From assembly GCA_947630085.1 (NCBI GenBank), contig CANRGP010000008.1:1-44563 (forward strand): DNA of 44,563 nt. Reading direction: 5' to 3'. Both the position numbers and the translations under genes were made by a program. The notes below the pieces were generated by a model. It was given only the letters and a program-made list of their open reading frames with translations, was not told where the DNA came from and made no database searches. This DNA comes from an uncultured Lachnospiraceae bacterium. Lineage in GTDB: Bacteria; Bacillota; Clostridia; Lachnospirales; Lachnospiraceae. Shown here piece after piece: positions 24,211 through 32,484 of the stretch (within the stretch, counting starts at the first letter, position 1; every line of letters starts with the position of its first letter).

Positions 24211-25590
24211 ATGTTAAAGAGAAAATGGATCAGCATTATTGTGGCAATGTCCATGGTACTTACGGCAGCAGGGTGCGGCAGTACGGGTAATACAAATAAT
24301 ACGACAGGGGAGACACAGGCGCCTGCCGCGCAGGCGGAGACGCAGAAACAGGAAACAGAGGCCCAGAGTCCGGAAACCGAGACAGAGGCGGAGGCAAAGG
24401 AGCCGGTTACGCTGAAGCTGATGGCGATGTCAACCGGTGACGGAAATCCGGAATATGACGCGCTGATCGCGGCGTTTGAGGAAAAATATCCCTGGATCAC
24501 CATCGAGCCGGAGTACCTGGGAATCGGCGACGCCTATAACAACGCCCTGCTGACCAGACTGAGAGGAAGCGACGCTCCGGATCTGTTCCATGTCGCCAGC
24601 GGAACAGGATCCGTATACTCCGGTATCCTGCTTGCGGAGGCCGGATACATCATGGATCTGAGCGGAATGCCCTGGGCGGACGGACTGGTTCCCGAGGCGA
24701 ACCATGATTCCTGGTATTACGGCGATATGCTTACGGCAGTTCCGCTGCAGGTAGCTCCCATCATTGTGGAATATAATGTAAAAGCATTTGAGGATCTGGG
24801 GATCAAGGTTCCCACCACAATGGAGGAATTCTTTGAGGCGGGAAGAAAGGCCAAAGAGCAGGGACAGAATTTCCTGGTCCTGTCCGGCGCACATACGGGA
24901 CATTCCGTTCATATGCTGACTTCCATCGCCATGTCCATGGTATACTCTGAGAATCCCAACTGGGATGCGGACCGGTATGCGGGAAAGGTCAGCTTTGCAG
25001 ACAGCGAAGGCTGGAAGAAGACGGTGGATTACTTTATGCAGATGTGCGATGAGGGATTCTTTGTTCCCGGCTCCGAAGGAATGGATACCAATTCCGGGCA
25101 TATCGCCCTTGCCAACGGCGACGGAATCGCCCGTGTGTGCCCGGCCGGAAACATCCACATCGTGGAAGCCATCAATGAAGATCTGGAGCTTTCCTCCTTT
25201 GTAATGCCCGGCGAGACGGCGGACAAGACGGCCGTATCCGGCATGATGGTGGACGGTATCGCCGCCTGGTCGGGAACTAAGTACCCGGAGGAAGTGAAGC
25301 TGTTCATGGATTTCATGGTTGTGGACGGTGGTCTCAATACGTATACGAATATCACGGGGAACATTGCCATCGGCGATCTGCTTACCGGCACGGTCCTGAA
25401 CGAAAAGCTGGCCTGCGTGTCTCCGCTGATCGAAGAAAAGAAGCTCTTCTCCCATCCGCAGGAGGCATGGCCGGGAACTGCCTATGACACTCTCGGCGCG
25501 GGCGTGCAGTCCCTGATGCTGGGTCTTGTCACACCGGACGAGTTCCTGAAACAGCTGGACGAGGCGTGGGACGAAGGAATGGCAAACTGA
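24211..25590 (+). CDS. ABC transporter solute-binding lipoprotein (family 1)
   Basis: A 459-residue lipoprotein: signal peptide with LTAAGC (Cys22), an ET/QA-rich linker to about residue 62, then the family 1 fold (TLKLMAMSTGDGNPEYDALIAAFEEKYPWITIEPEYL, LRGSDAPDLFHVASGTGSV). It differs strongly from the maltodextrin-binding protein at 7363, so its ligand is probably different. The neighbours suggest a glycoside. It lies 54 bases after the cyclase gene with AAGGAGA in front of the ATG. A stem-loop at 25631 follows, as after the other binding-protein gene. Confidence 0.9.
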   Translation: MLKRKWISIIVAMSMVLTAAGCGSTGNTNNTTGETQAPAAQAETQKQETEAQSPETETEAEAKEPVTLKLMAMSTGDGNPEYDALIAAFEEKYPWITIEPEYLGIGDAYNNALLTRLRGSDAPDLFHVASGTGSVYSGILLAEAGYIMDLSGMPWADGLVPEANHDSWYYGDMLTAVPLQVAPIIVEYNVKAFEDLGIKVPTTMEEFFEAGRKAKEQGQNFLVLSGAHTGHSVHMLTSIAMSMVYSENPNWDADRYAGKVSFADSEGWKKTVDYFMQMCDEGFFVPGSEGMDTNSGHIALANGDGIARVCPAGNIHIVEAINEDLELSSFVMPGETADKTAVSGMMVDGIAAWSGTKYPEEVKLFMDFMVVDGGLNTYTNITGNIAIGDLLTGTVLNEKLACVSPLIEEKKLFSHPQEAWPGTAYDTLGAGVQSLMLGLVTPDEFLKQLDEAWDEGMAN

Positions 25591-25630
25591 TCCCGGGATC
25601 GGAAAGAGCAATGTGAGGATCAAAGCATGA

Positions 25631-25664
25631 CGGCTGCCCCGGACAGGGACTGTTCGGGCAGCCG
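25631..25664 (+). terminator. Stem-loop between binding-protein and permease genes
   Basis: CGGCTGCCC / GGGCAGCCG, continued inwards by GGACAG / CTGTTC around one bulged C, form a stem of about 15 bp with a 3-base loop. Only CCTTTC follows, so it is more likely a partial terminator or mRNA stabiliser. It mirrors the stem-loop at 8770. Confidence 0.65.
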
Positions 25665-25725
25665 GACCTTTCATCCGTAAGCGAAAACAGGCAGCCGGAA
25701 CGGTCTGCCGGAAAAGGAGGAACCG

Positions 25726-26628
25726 GTGACATTGCAAAGAAAAAAGACCAAAAAGTACAATTACATCAAGGCTCCCTGGTTTTGGATACTTCCGGCAGTG
25801 GCTCTGGTATTTGTGATGCGTTATGCCACGGTAGCCGCAGGGGGATGGTATGCTTTTACAGACTGGAACGGAATCAGCTTTAAGGCGGACTTTGTAGGAC
25901 TTAAAAATTTCCAGACACTGTTTCAGAAGAAGGAAAATTACAGGAGCCTGTTTACCACGATCCGCTATACCCTGTGCCTCATGATAGGCTCCAATATCCT
26001 GGGAGTGGTGTTTGCGTCGCTGCTGAACCGCGGCGTCAGGATGAAAAACTTCCTCAGGGTGCTCATCTTTATTCCGGTTATCATGCTTCCCATGTCGGTT
26101 TCCTACACATGGAAGTTCATCTATCAGTACGACGGCCCTCTGAATACATTATTGAACAGCGTGCATCTGTCAAACCTGGCAACGATCTGGCTTGCCCACC
26201 CCAAGCTGTCTTTCTGGGCGATCATGGTGGTGGTGATCTGGCGCTGGGCAGGAAGATGTATGCTGATCTACCTGGCGGGCCTGCAGAACATATCCGAAGA
26301 CGTGGAGGACGCCGCGATCATTGACGGGGCCTCGGCGTGGCAGAGGTTTACCAAAATCTCCCTGCCGCTTCTGGCGCCGTCCATGACCATCACGTTCACG
26401 CTGACACTGACGGCGGGACTTAATATTTTTGATGAGATCATGGCCCTTACCAACGGCGGTCCCAACAAGCTGACGGAATCTCTGGCCACCGTGATCTATA
26501 AGGAAACCTATGTGCTCGGAAACTTCGGCTACGGCGCGGCACTGTCGCTGGTTCTGACGATCCTTGTGGTCGTTGTGGCCCTGGCACAGCTCCTTGCCCT
26601 TCGCAAGAGAGAGGAGGAGATGCAGTGA
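25726..26628 (+). CDS. ABC transporter permease (sugar type, MalF-like)
   Basis: A 300-residue membrane protein with about six segments, the first at FWILPAVALVFVMRY. The EAA loop reads EDVEDAAIIDGASAWQRFTKISLP. The GTG at 25726 follows AGGAGG at a short spacing of 5 bases. It overlaps the next permease gene by 4 bases. It forms the channel with the gene at 26625 and imports the ligand of the lipoprotein at 24211. No ATPase gene is present in the island. Confidence 0.9.
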   Translation: MTLQRKKTKKYNYIKAPWFWILPAVALVFVMRYATVAAGGWYAFTDWNGISFKADFVGLKNFQTLFQKKENYRSLFTTIRYTLCLMIGSNILGVVFASLLNRGVRMKNFLRVLIFIPVIMLPMSVSYTWKFIYQYDGPLNTLLNSVHLSNLATIWLAHPKLSFWAIMVVVIWRWAGRCMLIYLAGLQNISEDVEDAAIIDGASAWQRFTKISLPLLAPSMTITFTLTLTAGLNIFDEIMALTNGGPNKLTESLATVIYKETYVLGNFGYGAALSLVLTILVVVVALAQLLALRKREEEMQ

Positions 26629-27464
26629 TGAAACAGGTCAGGCAAAAAAGAAAAAGGAAGACCGCTGTAAAAACAGCGCTGATGTTTATCGTTGCCATTC
26701 TCTGGGTATTGCCTTTTATTTATCCGATCCTGATCTCTGTAAAGCCCGGGAACGAAGTTTTCTCAGATCTTCTTGGTCTGCCGTCCAGGCTTGACTTCTC
26801 GAACTATGTGGTGGCATGGACCAAGGGAAATATGGGAAGGGCGCTTCTGAATACGGCAATTATAACCGTGTCTACGGTTCTGATCCTTGTAATATTCGGC
26901 TCTCTGTGCGCGTACACGATCGCCAGGAGGCGGGGATGGATATGGAATGCCCTGTACCTGTTTTTTGTAGTCGGGACCATTCTCCCCTACAAGCTGGGTC
27001 TGCTTCCTACGTATGTAGCTTTCAATAAAGCCGGCCTTACAGGGACCTTTCCCGGGATCATCCTTCTGCAGGCTGGGATCCAGATGCCGATGACGGTATT
27101 TCTGTTTACCGGATTTATCCGGGCCACGCCTACCATGTATGAGGAGGCCGCCCAGATCGACGGGGCTTCGCCCCTGCAGACGTTTGCCCATGTGATATTC
27201 CCTCTTCTGGCGCCTGTGACGGCTACGGTGGTGATCCAGAATGGAATCTCCGTATGGAACGATTTCTTCCTTTCTCTCATATTCCTGGGGGGATCCAAGA
27301 GGCTTCCGCTGTCGGTGACGCTGTATTCGTATATCGGGGACAACGCGACTCAGTGGAATCTGGTGTTCGCCTCGGTGATTCTTTCCCTGATTCCGGTCGT
27401 GATCCTCTTCCTTCTGCTGCAGGAGAATATGATGAAAGGATTTGCGGGAGGCATAAAGGGCTGA
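26625..27464 (+). CDS. ABC transporter permease (sugar type, MalG-like)
   Basis: A 279-residue membrane protein: basic N-terminus, six predicted segments, EAA loop MYEEAAQIDGASPLQTFAHVIFP, and the characteristic C-terminal NMMKGFAGGIKG. As in the maltodextrin operon, it begins with GTG-ATG (26625/26628) overlapping the TGA of the previous permease, so the two are probably translationally coupled. Its partners are the permease at 25726 and the lipoprotein at 24211. Confidence 0.9.
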   Translation: MMKQVRQKRKRKTAVKTALMFIVAILWVLPFIYPILISVKPGNEVFSDLLGLPSRLDFSNYVVAWTKGNMGRALLNTAIITVSTVLILVIFGSLCAYTIARRRGWIWNALYLFFVVGTILPYKLGLLPTYVAFNKAGLTGTFPGIILLQAGIQMPMTVFLFTGFIRATPTMYEEAAQIDGASPLQTFAHVIFPLLAPVTATVVIQNGISVWNDFFLSLIFLGGSKRLPLSVTLYSYIGDNATQWNLVFASVILSLIPVVILFLLLQENMMKGFAGGIKG

Positions 27465-27510
27465 TAAGGGCATGATGCAGGATGCTTAAAGACAGCTAAG
27501 GAGGGTAAAT

Positions 27511-29208
27511 ATGGAATGTTTAAAGACAGTAAATGAGGACAATATGAGGATCTGCTATGATATCCGTATCCCGATGCGGGACGGGGCCTATATCTGCGCC
27601 GATGCCTACTGCCCGGAGGAGGAGGGGGCGTATCCCGTGATCATGACGTTCGGGCCCTATGGAAAGCAGCAGCCTTTCCAGTACCAGACTCCGGCCCCCT
27701 GGCAGAGGCTGTGCCGTGAGACGGAGGAGGTGTTTGAGGACAGCTCCTGCCGGCATCTGACCTGGGAAACGGTAGATCCGGAGAAATGGGTACCGGCCGG
27801 ATACATCGTGGTGAGGGCGGATTCAAGGGGAAGCGGAAGGACGCCCGGAGTCATCGACCCGTTCTCCTGGCAGGAGGCGGAAGACTATTACGACTGCATC
27901 GAATGGATCGGGCAGCAGCCCTGGTGCAGCGGCCGGGTGGGGCTTCTGGGGATCTCCTATTTTGCCATCACCCAGTGGAATGTGGCGTCTTTAAATCCTC
28001 CTCATCTGGCCGCTATGTGCCCGTGGGAGGGATCCTCCGACATCTATCGGGAACAGCTGCGCAAAGGAGGGATCCTTTCGGGGATCGGGAGTATCGACGG
28101 GAACTGGTGGAATGTGATGATCCTGCCGGGACAGTACGGGACAGGCGTCCGTTCCATTAAAAACCCGGTGAGCGGGCTCTATGCCGGCGGAGACGAGACG
28201 CTTCCGGAGGACGAGCTTGCCCGGAATCGGATCAATAACAATGAGACGGCCAGAAACCACGAGCTGCTTGACGACTGGTATAAAAACAGAACACCAGTTC
28301 TGGAGAATATCAAAGTGCCGCTCCTGTCGTGCGGAAACTGGGGCGGGCACAATCTCCATCTGAGGGGTAATATTGAAGGCTTTATGAGGGCTTCCTCCGA
28401 AGAAAAATGGCTGGAGATCCACGGAGGAACCCATTTCACCGATTTTTACAAAAAAGAAGGATATCGGATGCAGCGCAGATTCTTTGACCATTACCTGAAG
28501 GGCGAGGATAACGGCTGGGAAAAAGAGCCGCGGGTGAAGCTCCACATCCGCCATCCGTATGAGCGGTTTTCGGTGCGGACGGAGGAATCCTGGCCGCCTG
28601 CAAACGCCGAGTGGAAAAAATTTTATCTGCACCCGCAGGCCGGTGCGATTTCCCGGGAGCCCGCAGGAAAGGAGGGCAAAATCTCTTTTCGGGCCCAGTC
28701 CGAGAGCGTTACGTTTGTAACGGACGCGTTCCTGAAGGATACGGAGTTTACGGGTCCCGCGGCTGTCAAGCTGTGGATATCCTCTTCGCGGAGGGACGCC
28801 AATCTGGTGGCGGTTCTGCGGCTTCTGGATCCGGAGGGGAAGGAAGTGACTTTCCAGGGGGCCAGCGCTCCCAGCGTGCCCGTGGCGATGGGCTGGTTAA
28901 GAGCGTCGCACCGAAAGCTGGATCCGGACAGATCTCTGCCCTACAGACCGTGGCACTCTCACGATGAGCTGCAGTATCTGACGCCGGGCGAGATATATGA
29001 GCTGGATATTGAGCTGTGGCCCACATCCATCGTTGTGCCGGAGGGATACCGCCTGGCTTTGACCATCCAGGCCCATGACTGGGAGAAAAGCACTTCTTTC
29101 CAGAAGGACAAATGGGACCAGAGGCCGGAGCTTTACGGCGGGATCACCACCATCTGCTCCGGTGAGGAGCATCCGTCGTATCTTCTGCTTCCGCAGATCG
29201 GGGAGTAG
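27511..29208 (+). CDS. CocE/NonD family hydrolase (X-Pro dipeptidyl-peptidase-like)
   Basis: A 565-residue alpha/beta-hydrolase with a C-terminal jelly-roll domain, the layout of cocaine esterase and X-Pro peptidase relatives. VRADSRGSG lies near residue 101. The nucleophile elbow GISYFA places Ser149, and GGTHFTDFY probably supplies the His. The elbow has Ala where Gly is more usual (GxSYxG). The C-terminal part (TGPAAVKLWISSS, GWLRASHRKLDP) is typical. It has no signal peptide, so it should work on something imported, probably splitting an ester or amide. The ATG at 27511 follows AAGGAGG. Confidence 0.88.
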   Translation: MECLKTVNEDNMRICYDIRIPMRDGAYICADAYCPEEEGAYPVIMTFGPYGKQQPFQYQTPAPWQRLCRETEEVFEDSSCRHLTWETVDPEKWVPAGYIVVRADSRGSGRTPGVIDPFSWQEAEDYYDCIEWIGQQPWCSGRVGLLGISYFAITQWNVASLNPPHLAAMCPWEGSSDIYREQLRKGGILSGIGSIDGNWWNVMILPGQYGTGVRSIKNPVSGLYAGGDETLPEDELARNRINNNETARNHELLDDWYKNRTPVLENIKVPLLSCGNWGGHNLHLRGNIEGFMRASSEEKWLEIHGGTHFTDFYKKEGYRMQRRFFDHYLKGEDNGWEKEPRVKLHIRHPYERFSVRTEESWPPANAEWKKFYLHPQAGAISREPAGKEGKISFRAQSESVTFVTDAFLKDTEFTGPAAVKLWISSSRRDANLVAVLRLLDPEGKEVTFQGASAPSVPVAMGWLRASHRKLDPDRSLPYRPWHSHDELQYLTPGEIYELDIELWPTSIVVPEGYRLALTIQAHDWEKSTSFQKDKWDQRPELYGGITTICSGEEHPSYLLLPQIGE

Positions 29209-29211
29209 ACA

Positions 29212-30552
29212 TTGAAGCTGGATGAGCGATACCGGCTGGCTGCGGCTATCGCCTGCCCCGCCATGATAGAATCGGGGTTTACCTCGGTGGTGGGGATCAT
29301 CGATTCTCTGATGGTCAGTTCGCTTGGGACATATGCGGTGGCGGCGGTGGGACTGTGCAACCAGCCGAAGCTGGCGGCATTTTCCTTCTTCTTTGCACTG
29401 AATATTGCCGTTTCCGCGCTGACAGCCAGGAGAAAGGGCGAGGGACAGACGGATGCCATGCATCAGATTGTAGTTTGCGCCCTGGTCATAAGCGCTGTTT
29501 TTGGCATCGTGATCGGACTGGCAGGATTCATCGGCGCCGACCGTATCATCCGCCTGTGCGGCTCCGACAGGGATACCCACAGGGATGCGGTCGCCTACTT
29601 TCGGATCATTATGGCCGGAACGGCGGTCCAGGCGCTGTCGTTTACCATCAATGCGGCGCTGCGGGGGACGGGGTGCACGGCCGCGGTTATGAGGATCAAT
29701 GTGGCTTCTCAGTGCCTGAACCTGGTGGGCAATTATCTTCTAATCGGAGGGCATTTCGGGTTTCCGGCGATGGGAACGGCGGGAGCGGCGGCTGCCACAG
29801 TGCTTTCCTATCTGGCGGCGCTGATCCTGGGAATTGCCTGTATTCTGGAAAAGAAATATGATATCCGCATCGATTACCTGATAAAAGCCGCGCGTTCCCG
29901 GTGCCCGGGCGCCCTGAGAAAGATCTGGAGACTCCAGCTTCCGTCTCTGGCGGAGCAGATCCTGATGCGCATCGGGTTCCTTGCCACAGCGGTGATGGCC
30001 GCAAGACTGGGAACGGAGGCGTTTGCGGCAAACCAGGCCGGGATGAATATTTTTAACCTGACATATGCTTTCGGAGAAGGAATGCAGGTCGCGGCAGTAT
30101 CACTGGTAGGGCGAAGCCTGGGAGAGAAAAACGCGGAGGCAGCCGGGTCGTATCTGTCCGTCCTCCTGCGGGGAGGGCTCCTGATCTCCGCGGTACTGTC
30201 CGTCCTGTATCTGACCGGGGCTGCTTTCTATATGGGGCTTTATTTTGACGGGGAAGAGATCCTTGAAACAGGAAAGAGGATCATGTATGTCAGCGCGGTG
30301 ATCGTGTATATCCAGATGCTCCAGCAGACGGTGACCGGAGGACTGAAGGGGGCGGGAGACATGGTGTATATCACCTGTTCCACCATTGTCAGCGTCACCC
30401 TGATCCGTCCGTTAAGTACATATCTTCTCTGCTATACGGCGGGTATGGGAGTCCTGGGGTGCTGGTTCGGGATCCTCCTGGATCAAAGCTGCCGCCTGGC
30501 GTTTGTGACGTGGCGCTACAGAAAAAACAAATGGCAGGCGATAGGGATCTGA
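29212..30552 (+). CDS. MATE family efflux transporter
   Basis: A 446-residue membrane protein with about 12 segments in two homologous halves. YRLAAAIACPAMIESGFTSVVGIIDSLMVSSLG and the second-half LAEQILMRIGFLATAVMAARLG are typical MATE openings. The start is a TTG at 29212, only 3 bases after the hydrolase stop, with GGGGAG as ribosome binding site inside the end of that gene. Being last in the co-directional run, it may export an aglycone or waste product of the pathway (inference). Na+ or H+ coupling cannot be told. Confidence 0.9.
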   Translation: MKLDERYRLAAAIACPAMIESGFTSVVGIIDSLMVSSLGTYAVAAVGLCNQPKLAAFSFFFALNIAVSALTARRKGEGQTDAMHQIVVCALVISAVFGIVIGLAGFIGADRIIRLCGSDRDTHRDAVAYFRIIMAGTAVQALSFTINAALRGTGCTAAVMRINVASQCLNLVGNYLLIGGHFGFPAMGTAGAAAATVLSYLAALILGIACILEKKYDIRIDYLIKAARSRCPGALRKIWRLQLPSLAEQILMRIGFLATAVMAARLGTEAFAANQAGMNIFNLTYAFGEGMQVAAVSLVGRSLGEKNAEAAGSYLSVLLRGGLLISAVLSVLYLTGAAFYMGLYFDGEEILETGKRIMYVSAVIVYIQMLQQTVTGGLKGAGDMVYITCSTIVSVTLIRPLSTYLLCYTAGMGVLGCWFGILLDQSCRLAFVTWRYRKNKWQAIGI

Positions 30553-30581
30553 TCCGCCGGATCGGATAAGCCCAAACTTTA

Positions 30582-30610
30582 TTGTCAAGTTTAGGGGGAT
30601 TTGTTATAAT
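30582..30610 (+). promoter_or_regulatory. Promoter of the GntR gene
   Basis: TTGTCA (30582-30587), a 17-base spacer and a perfect TATAAT (30605-30610). An imperfect inverted repeat, CCCAAACTT / AAGTTTAGGG (30571-30597), spans the -35 and may be an autoregulatory operator. Confidence 0.8.
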
Positions 30611-30726
30611 GTATTGGAAAATGGCAGCAGTTCAGCGGCTCATCTTATTCAGCGGCCCCGGCCGCGGGAAAGCACCGGATGTCCTCCCCGCCGAACTGCG
30701 CAGAAACCGAGGGAAGTGACAAGACG

Positions 30727-31368
30727 ATGCAGTACAAGAGCAAAGTAGACATTATTTATGAAAAACTGATGCAGGAGATCATTGAAGGTACATACCGAAA
30801 CGGAGACCGCCTGGTCATCAGCAAGATCGCGAATCAGAACGAGATCAGCGAGATCCCGGTGAGAGAGGCTATCCGGCGTCTGGAGAGCGAAGGCTATGTG
30901 ACGGTGAAGGCAAACCAGGGAGCAGTGGTGAATATCCTTGGAAAAGATGACGTCACGGAGATCTTTCAGATCAAGGGGATCCTGGAGGGGTATGCCGCCC
31001 GTCTTGCCATTGATTATCTGACTGCTGAGGATTACGCAAAATTACGGAACATCAATCACGAACTGAAGATTGCGCAGGATAATGATTCCAACAAGGACAG
31101 CGCGGAATTAAATATGAGCTTTCATCTTTATATGTATGAAAGGATCCCGCAGAAGCAGCTGTATAATATGATCATGGAGCTGTGGAAGAAGTGGAGCATC
31201 ACCAAGGCCGTGTTCTCTCTGGTTCCTGCCAGAGGAGAGGAATCGGTTCGGGAGCACGAGGAGATCCTTGTCTATATGGAGAACAATCAGCCGGATCTGG
31301 TGGAGAAAGCGGTAAGAGAGCACAAGTTTAAGGCCGGATATGCGCTGGCGCGGAGGATCGGATCGTGA
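30727..31368 (+). CDS. GntR family regulator, FCD (FadR-like) subgroup
   Basis: A 213-residue protein with an N-terminal winged helix (DIIYEKLMQEIIEGTYRNGDRL, then EIPVREAIRRLESEGYVTVKAN) and a helical FCD domain. The first FCD helix is IFQIKGILEGYAARLAI; the metal-binding His residues of the subgroup may be in MSFHLYMYE and VREHEEIL. Such regulators sense organic acids or sugar acids. It has its own promoter at 30582 and closes the island, so it probably controls the palindrome at 17018. The ATG at 30727 is used; 16 upstream in-frame codons have no ribosome binding site. Confidence 0.9.
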   Translation: MQYKSKVDIIYEKLMQEIIEGTYRNGDRLVISKIANQNEISEIPVREAIRRLESEGYVTVKANQGAVVNILGKDDVTEIFQIKGILEGYAARLAIDYLTAEDYAKLRNINHELKIAQDNDSNKDSAELNMSFHLYMYERIPQKQLYNMIMELWKKWSITKAVFSLVPARGEESVREHEEILVYMENNQPDLVEKAVREHKFKAGYALARRIGS

Positions 31369-31395
31369 TTGTCTCAAGAGAAGGAGGCAATATTT

Positions 31396-32307
31396 ATGGA
31401 ACTTGGGCTTTTAAGCGCTATACTGGCGGATATGGATTTTGATCAGGTCATAGAATTTGCGGAGAAGACAGGTTTTTCCTGCGTGGAGGCGGCCTGCTGG
31501 CCCGCCGGAAAAGCGGCGCGCAGATACGCCGGCGTTTCCCACATTGATGTGGACGGGCTGACAGACGAAAGGATAGCCCATATTCAGTCGATGTGTGAAA
31601 AACACCATGTGCGGATCAGCTCCCTGGCCTACTATCCCAATCCGCTTGATCCCGACCCCGAAGCGGCCGCTCTGGCTGCGGAGCACATCAAGAAGCTGAT
31701 CGTGGCGAGCCGGAGGCTGAATGTGGGAATGGTTACTACCTTCATTGGACGCAATCAGTATGAGACGGTGGAGAAAAACCTGGAGCGGGTCGCCCAGGTA
31801 TGGCCGCCGATCCTCAAACTGGCGGAGGAACAGAATGTGCGTGTCGCCATTGAAAACTGTCCCATGCTTTTCGACGGCGGTCAGTGGCCGGGAGGCCAGA
31901 ACCTGATGACCTCGCCCAAATTGTGGAGAGAGATCTTCCGAATCCTGCCAAGCAGGATGCTCGGACTGAATTTTGACCCCTCGCATTTTGTATGGCAGAT
32001 GATGGATGAGGTCAGTCCTCTGTATGAATTTCGGGACAGGCTGTTCCACGTCCATATCAAGGATATTAAGCTGTATCCCGACAAGCTGCGCCAGGTGGGC
32101 ATTATGGCCTACCCGCTGGAGTATATGTCCCCCAAGATCCCAGGACTTGGAGACATCAACTGGGGGAGATTTATCAGCGCCCTGACGGATATCGGCTATT
32201 CCGGACCGGTAGTTGTCGAGATCGAGGACAAGTCGTTCGAGGGCTCCGAGGAGGAGGTTTTTTCCGCGATCCGGCAGAGCTTCCGTTATATTCGTCAGTA
32301 CGTGTAA
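31396..32307 (+). CDS. Sugar phosphate isomerase/epimerase-like TIM barrel
   Basis: A 303-residue AP-endonuclease-2-type TIM barrel. Expected metal ligands are Glu in VAIENCP, Asp in NFDPSHFVW, His in FHVHIKDIK and Glu in VVVEIEDKS. It is distinct from the deglycosidase-like protein at 19743. Relatives beside Gfo/Idh enzymes act on keto sugars, including as epimerases, isomerases or hydratases of 3-keto-glycal intermediates, so a role in returning the released keto sugar to a hexose is plausible but unproven. The ATG at 31396 follows AGGAGG, 27 bases after the GntR gene; the two are co-transcribed. Confidence 0.85.
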   Translation: MELGLLSAILADMDFDQVIEFAEKTGFSCVEAACWPAGKAARRYAGVSHIDVDGLTDERIAHIQSMCEKHHVRISSLAYYPNPLDPDPEAAALAAEHIKKLIVASRRLNVGMVTTFIGRNQYETVEKNLERVAQVWPPILKLAEEQNVRVAIENCPMLFDGGQWPGGQNLMTSPKLWREIFRILPSRMLGLNFDPSHFVWQMMDEVSPLYEFRDRLFHVHIKDIKLYPDKLRQVGIMAYPLEYMSPKIPGLGDINWGRFISALTDIGYSGPVVVEIEDKSFEGSEEEVFSAIRQSFRYIRQYV

Positions 32308-32335
32308 GGACATTCATGATACGTTCGGGAGATGC

Positions 32336-32364
32336 TTGTATTTTTTTCTCAAATATGATATCAT
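32336..32364 (+). promoter_or_regulatory. Promoter of queT
   Basis: TTGTAT (32336-32341), 17 bases, TATCAT (32359-32364). The -10 lies inside the palindrome TATGATATCATA (32354-32365). The start near 32371 would put the whole hairpin and aptamer below into the leader. Confidence 0.55.
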
Positions 32365-32374
32365 AGCCTGCGGA

Positions 32375-32429
32375 CCGGAGCGGCGAAAAAGCCCCGCCTC
32401 ATCAGAGTGCCGGCTTTTCGCGGCTCCGG
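32375..32429 (+). other. Long leader hairpin upstream of the queT riboswitch
   Basis: CCGGAGC-GGCGAAAAAGCC pairs with GGCTTTTCGC-GGCTCCGG across an 18-base loop, leaving only small mismatches (about 16 pairs). It has no T-tract and directly precedes the aptamer, so it could insulate or help the leader RNA fold. Confidence 0.5.
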
Positions 32430-32433
32430 AAGC

Positions 32434-32476
32434 GGTGAGTTCGAGACCTTCCTCACCTAAAACAAAACTAAAGGAG
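32434..32476 (+). ncRNA. Probable preQ1 (class I) riboswitch
   Basis: A 6-bp stem GGTGAG / CTCACC closes a 12-base loop beginning TTC (32440-32451) and is followed by the A-rich tail TAAAACAAAACTAAAGGAG, which runs into the ribosome binding site. Stem, loop length, the first loop bases and the AAAACTAA tail match the compact class I preQ1 aptamer, which controls translation by burying the Shine-Dalgarno bases in a pseudoknot. The downstream queT gene, a preQ1-type precursor transporter, is the classic target. The pseudoknot pairs are not all obvious, hence the moderate confidence. Confidence 0.65.
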
Positions 32477-32484
32477 AATGTACC

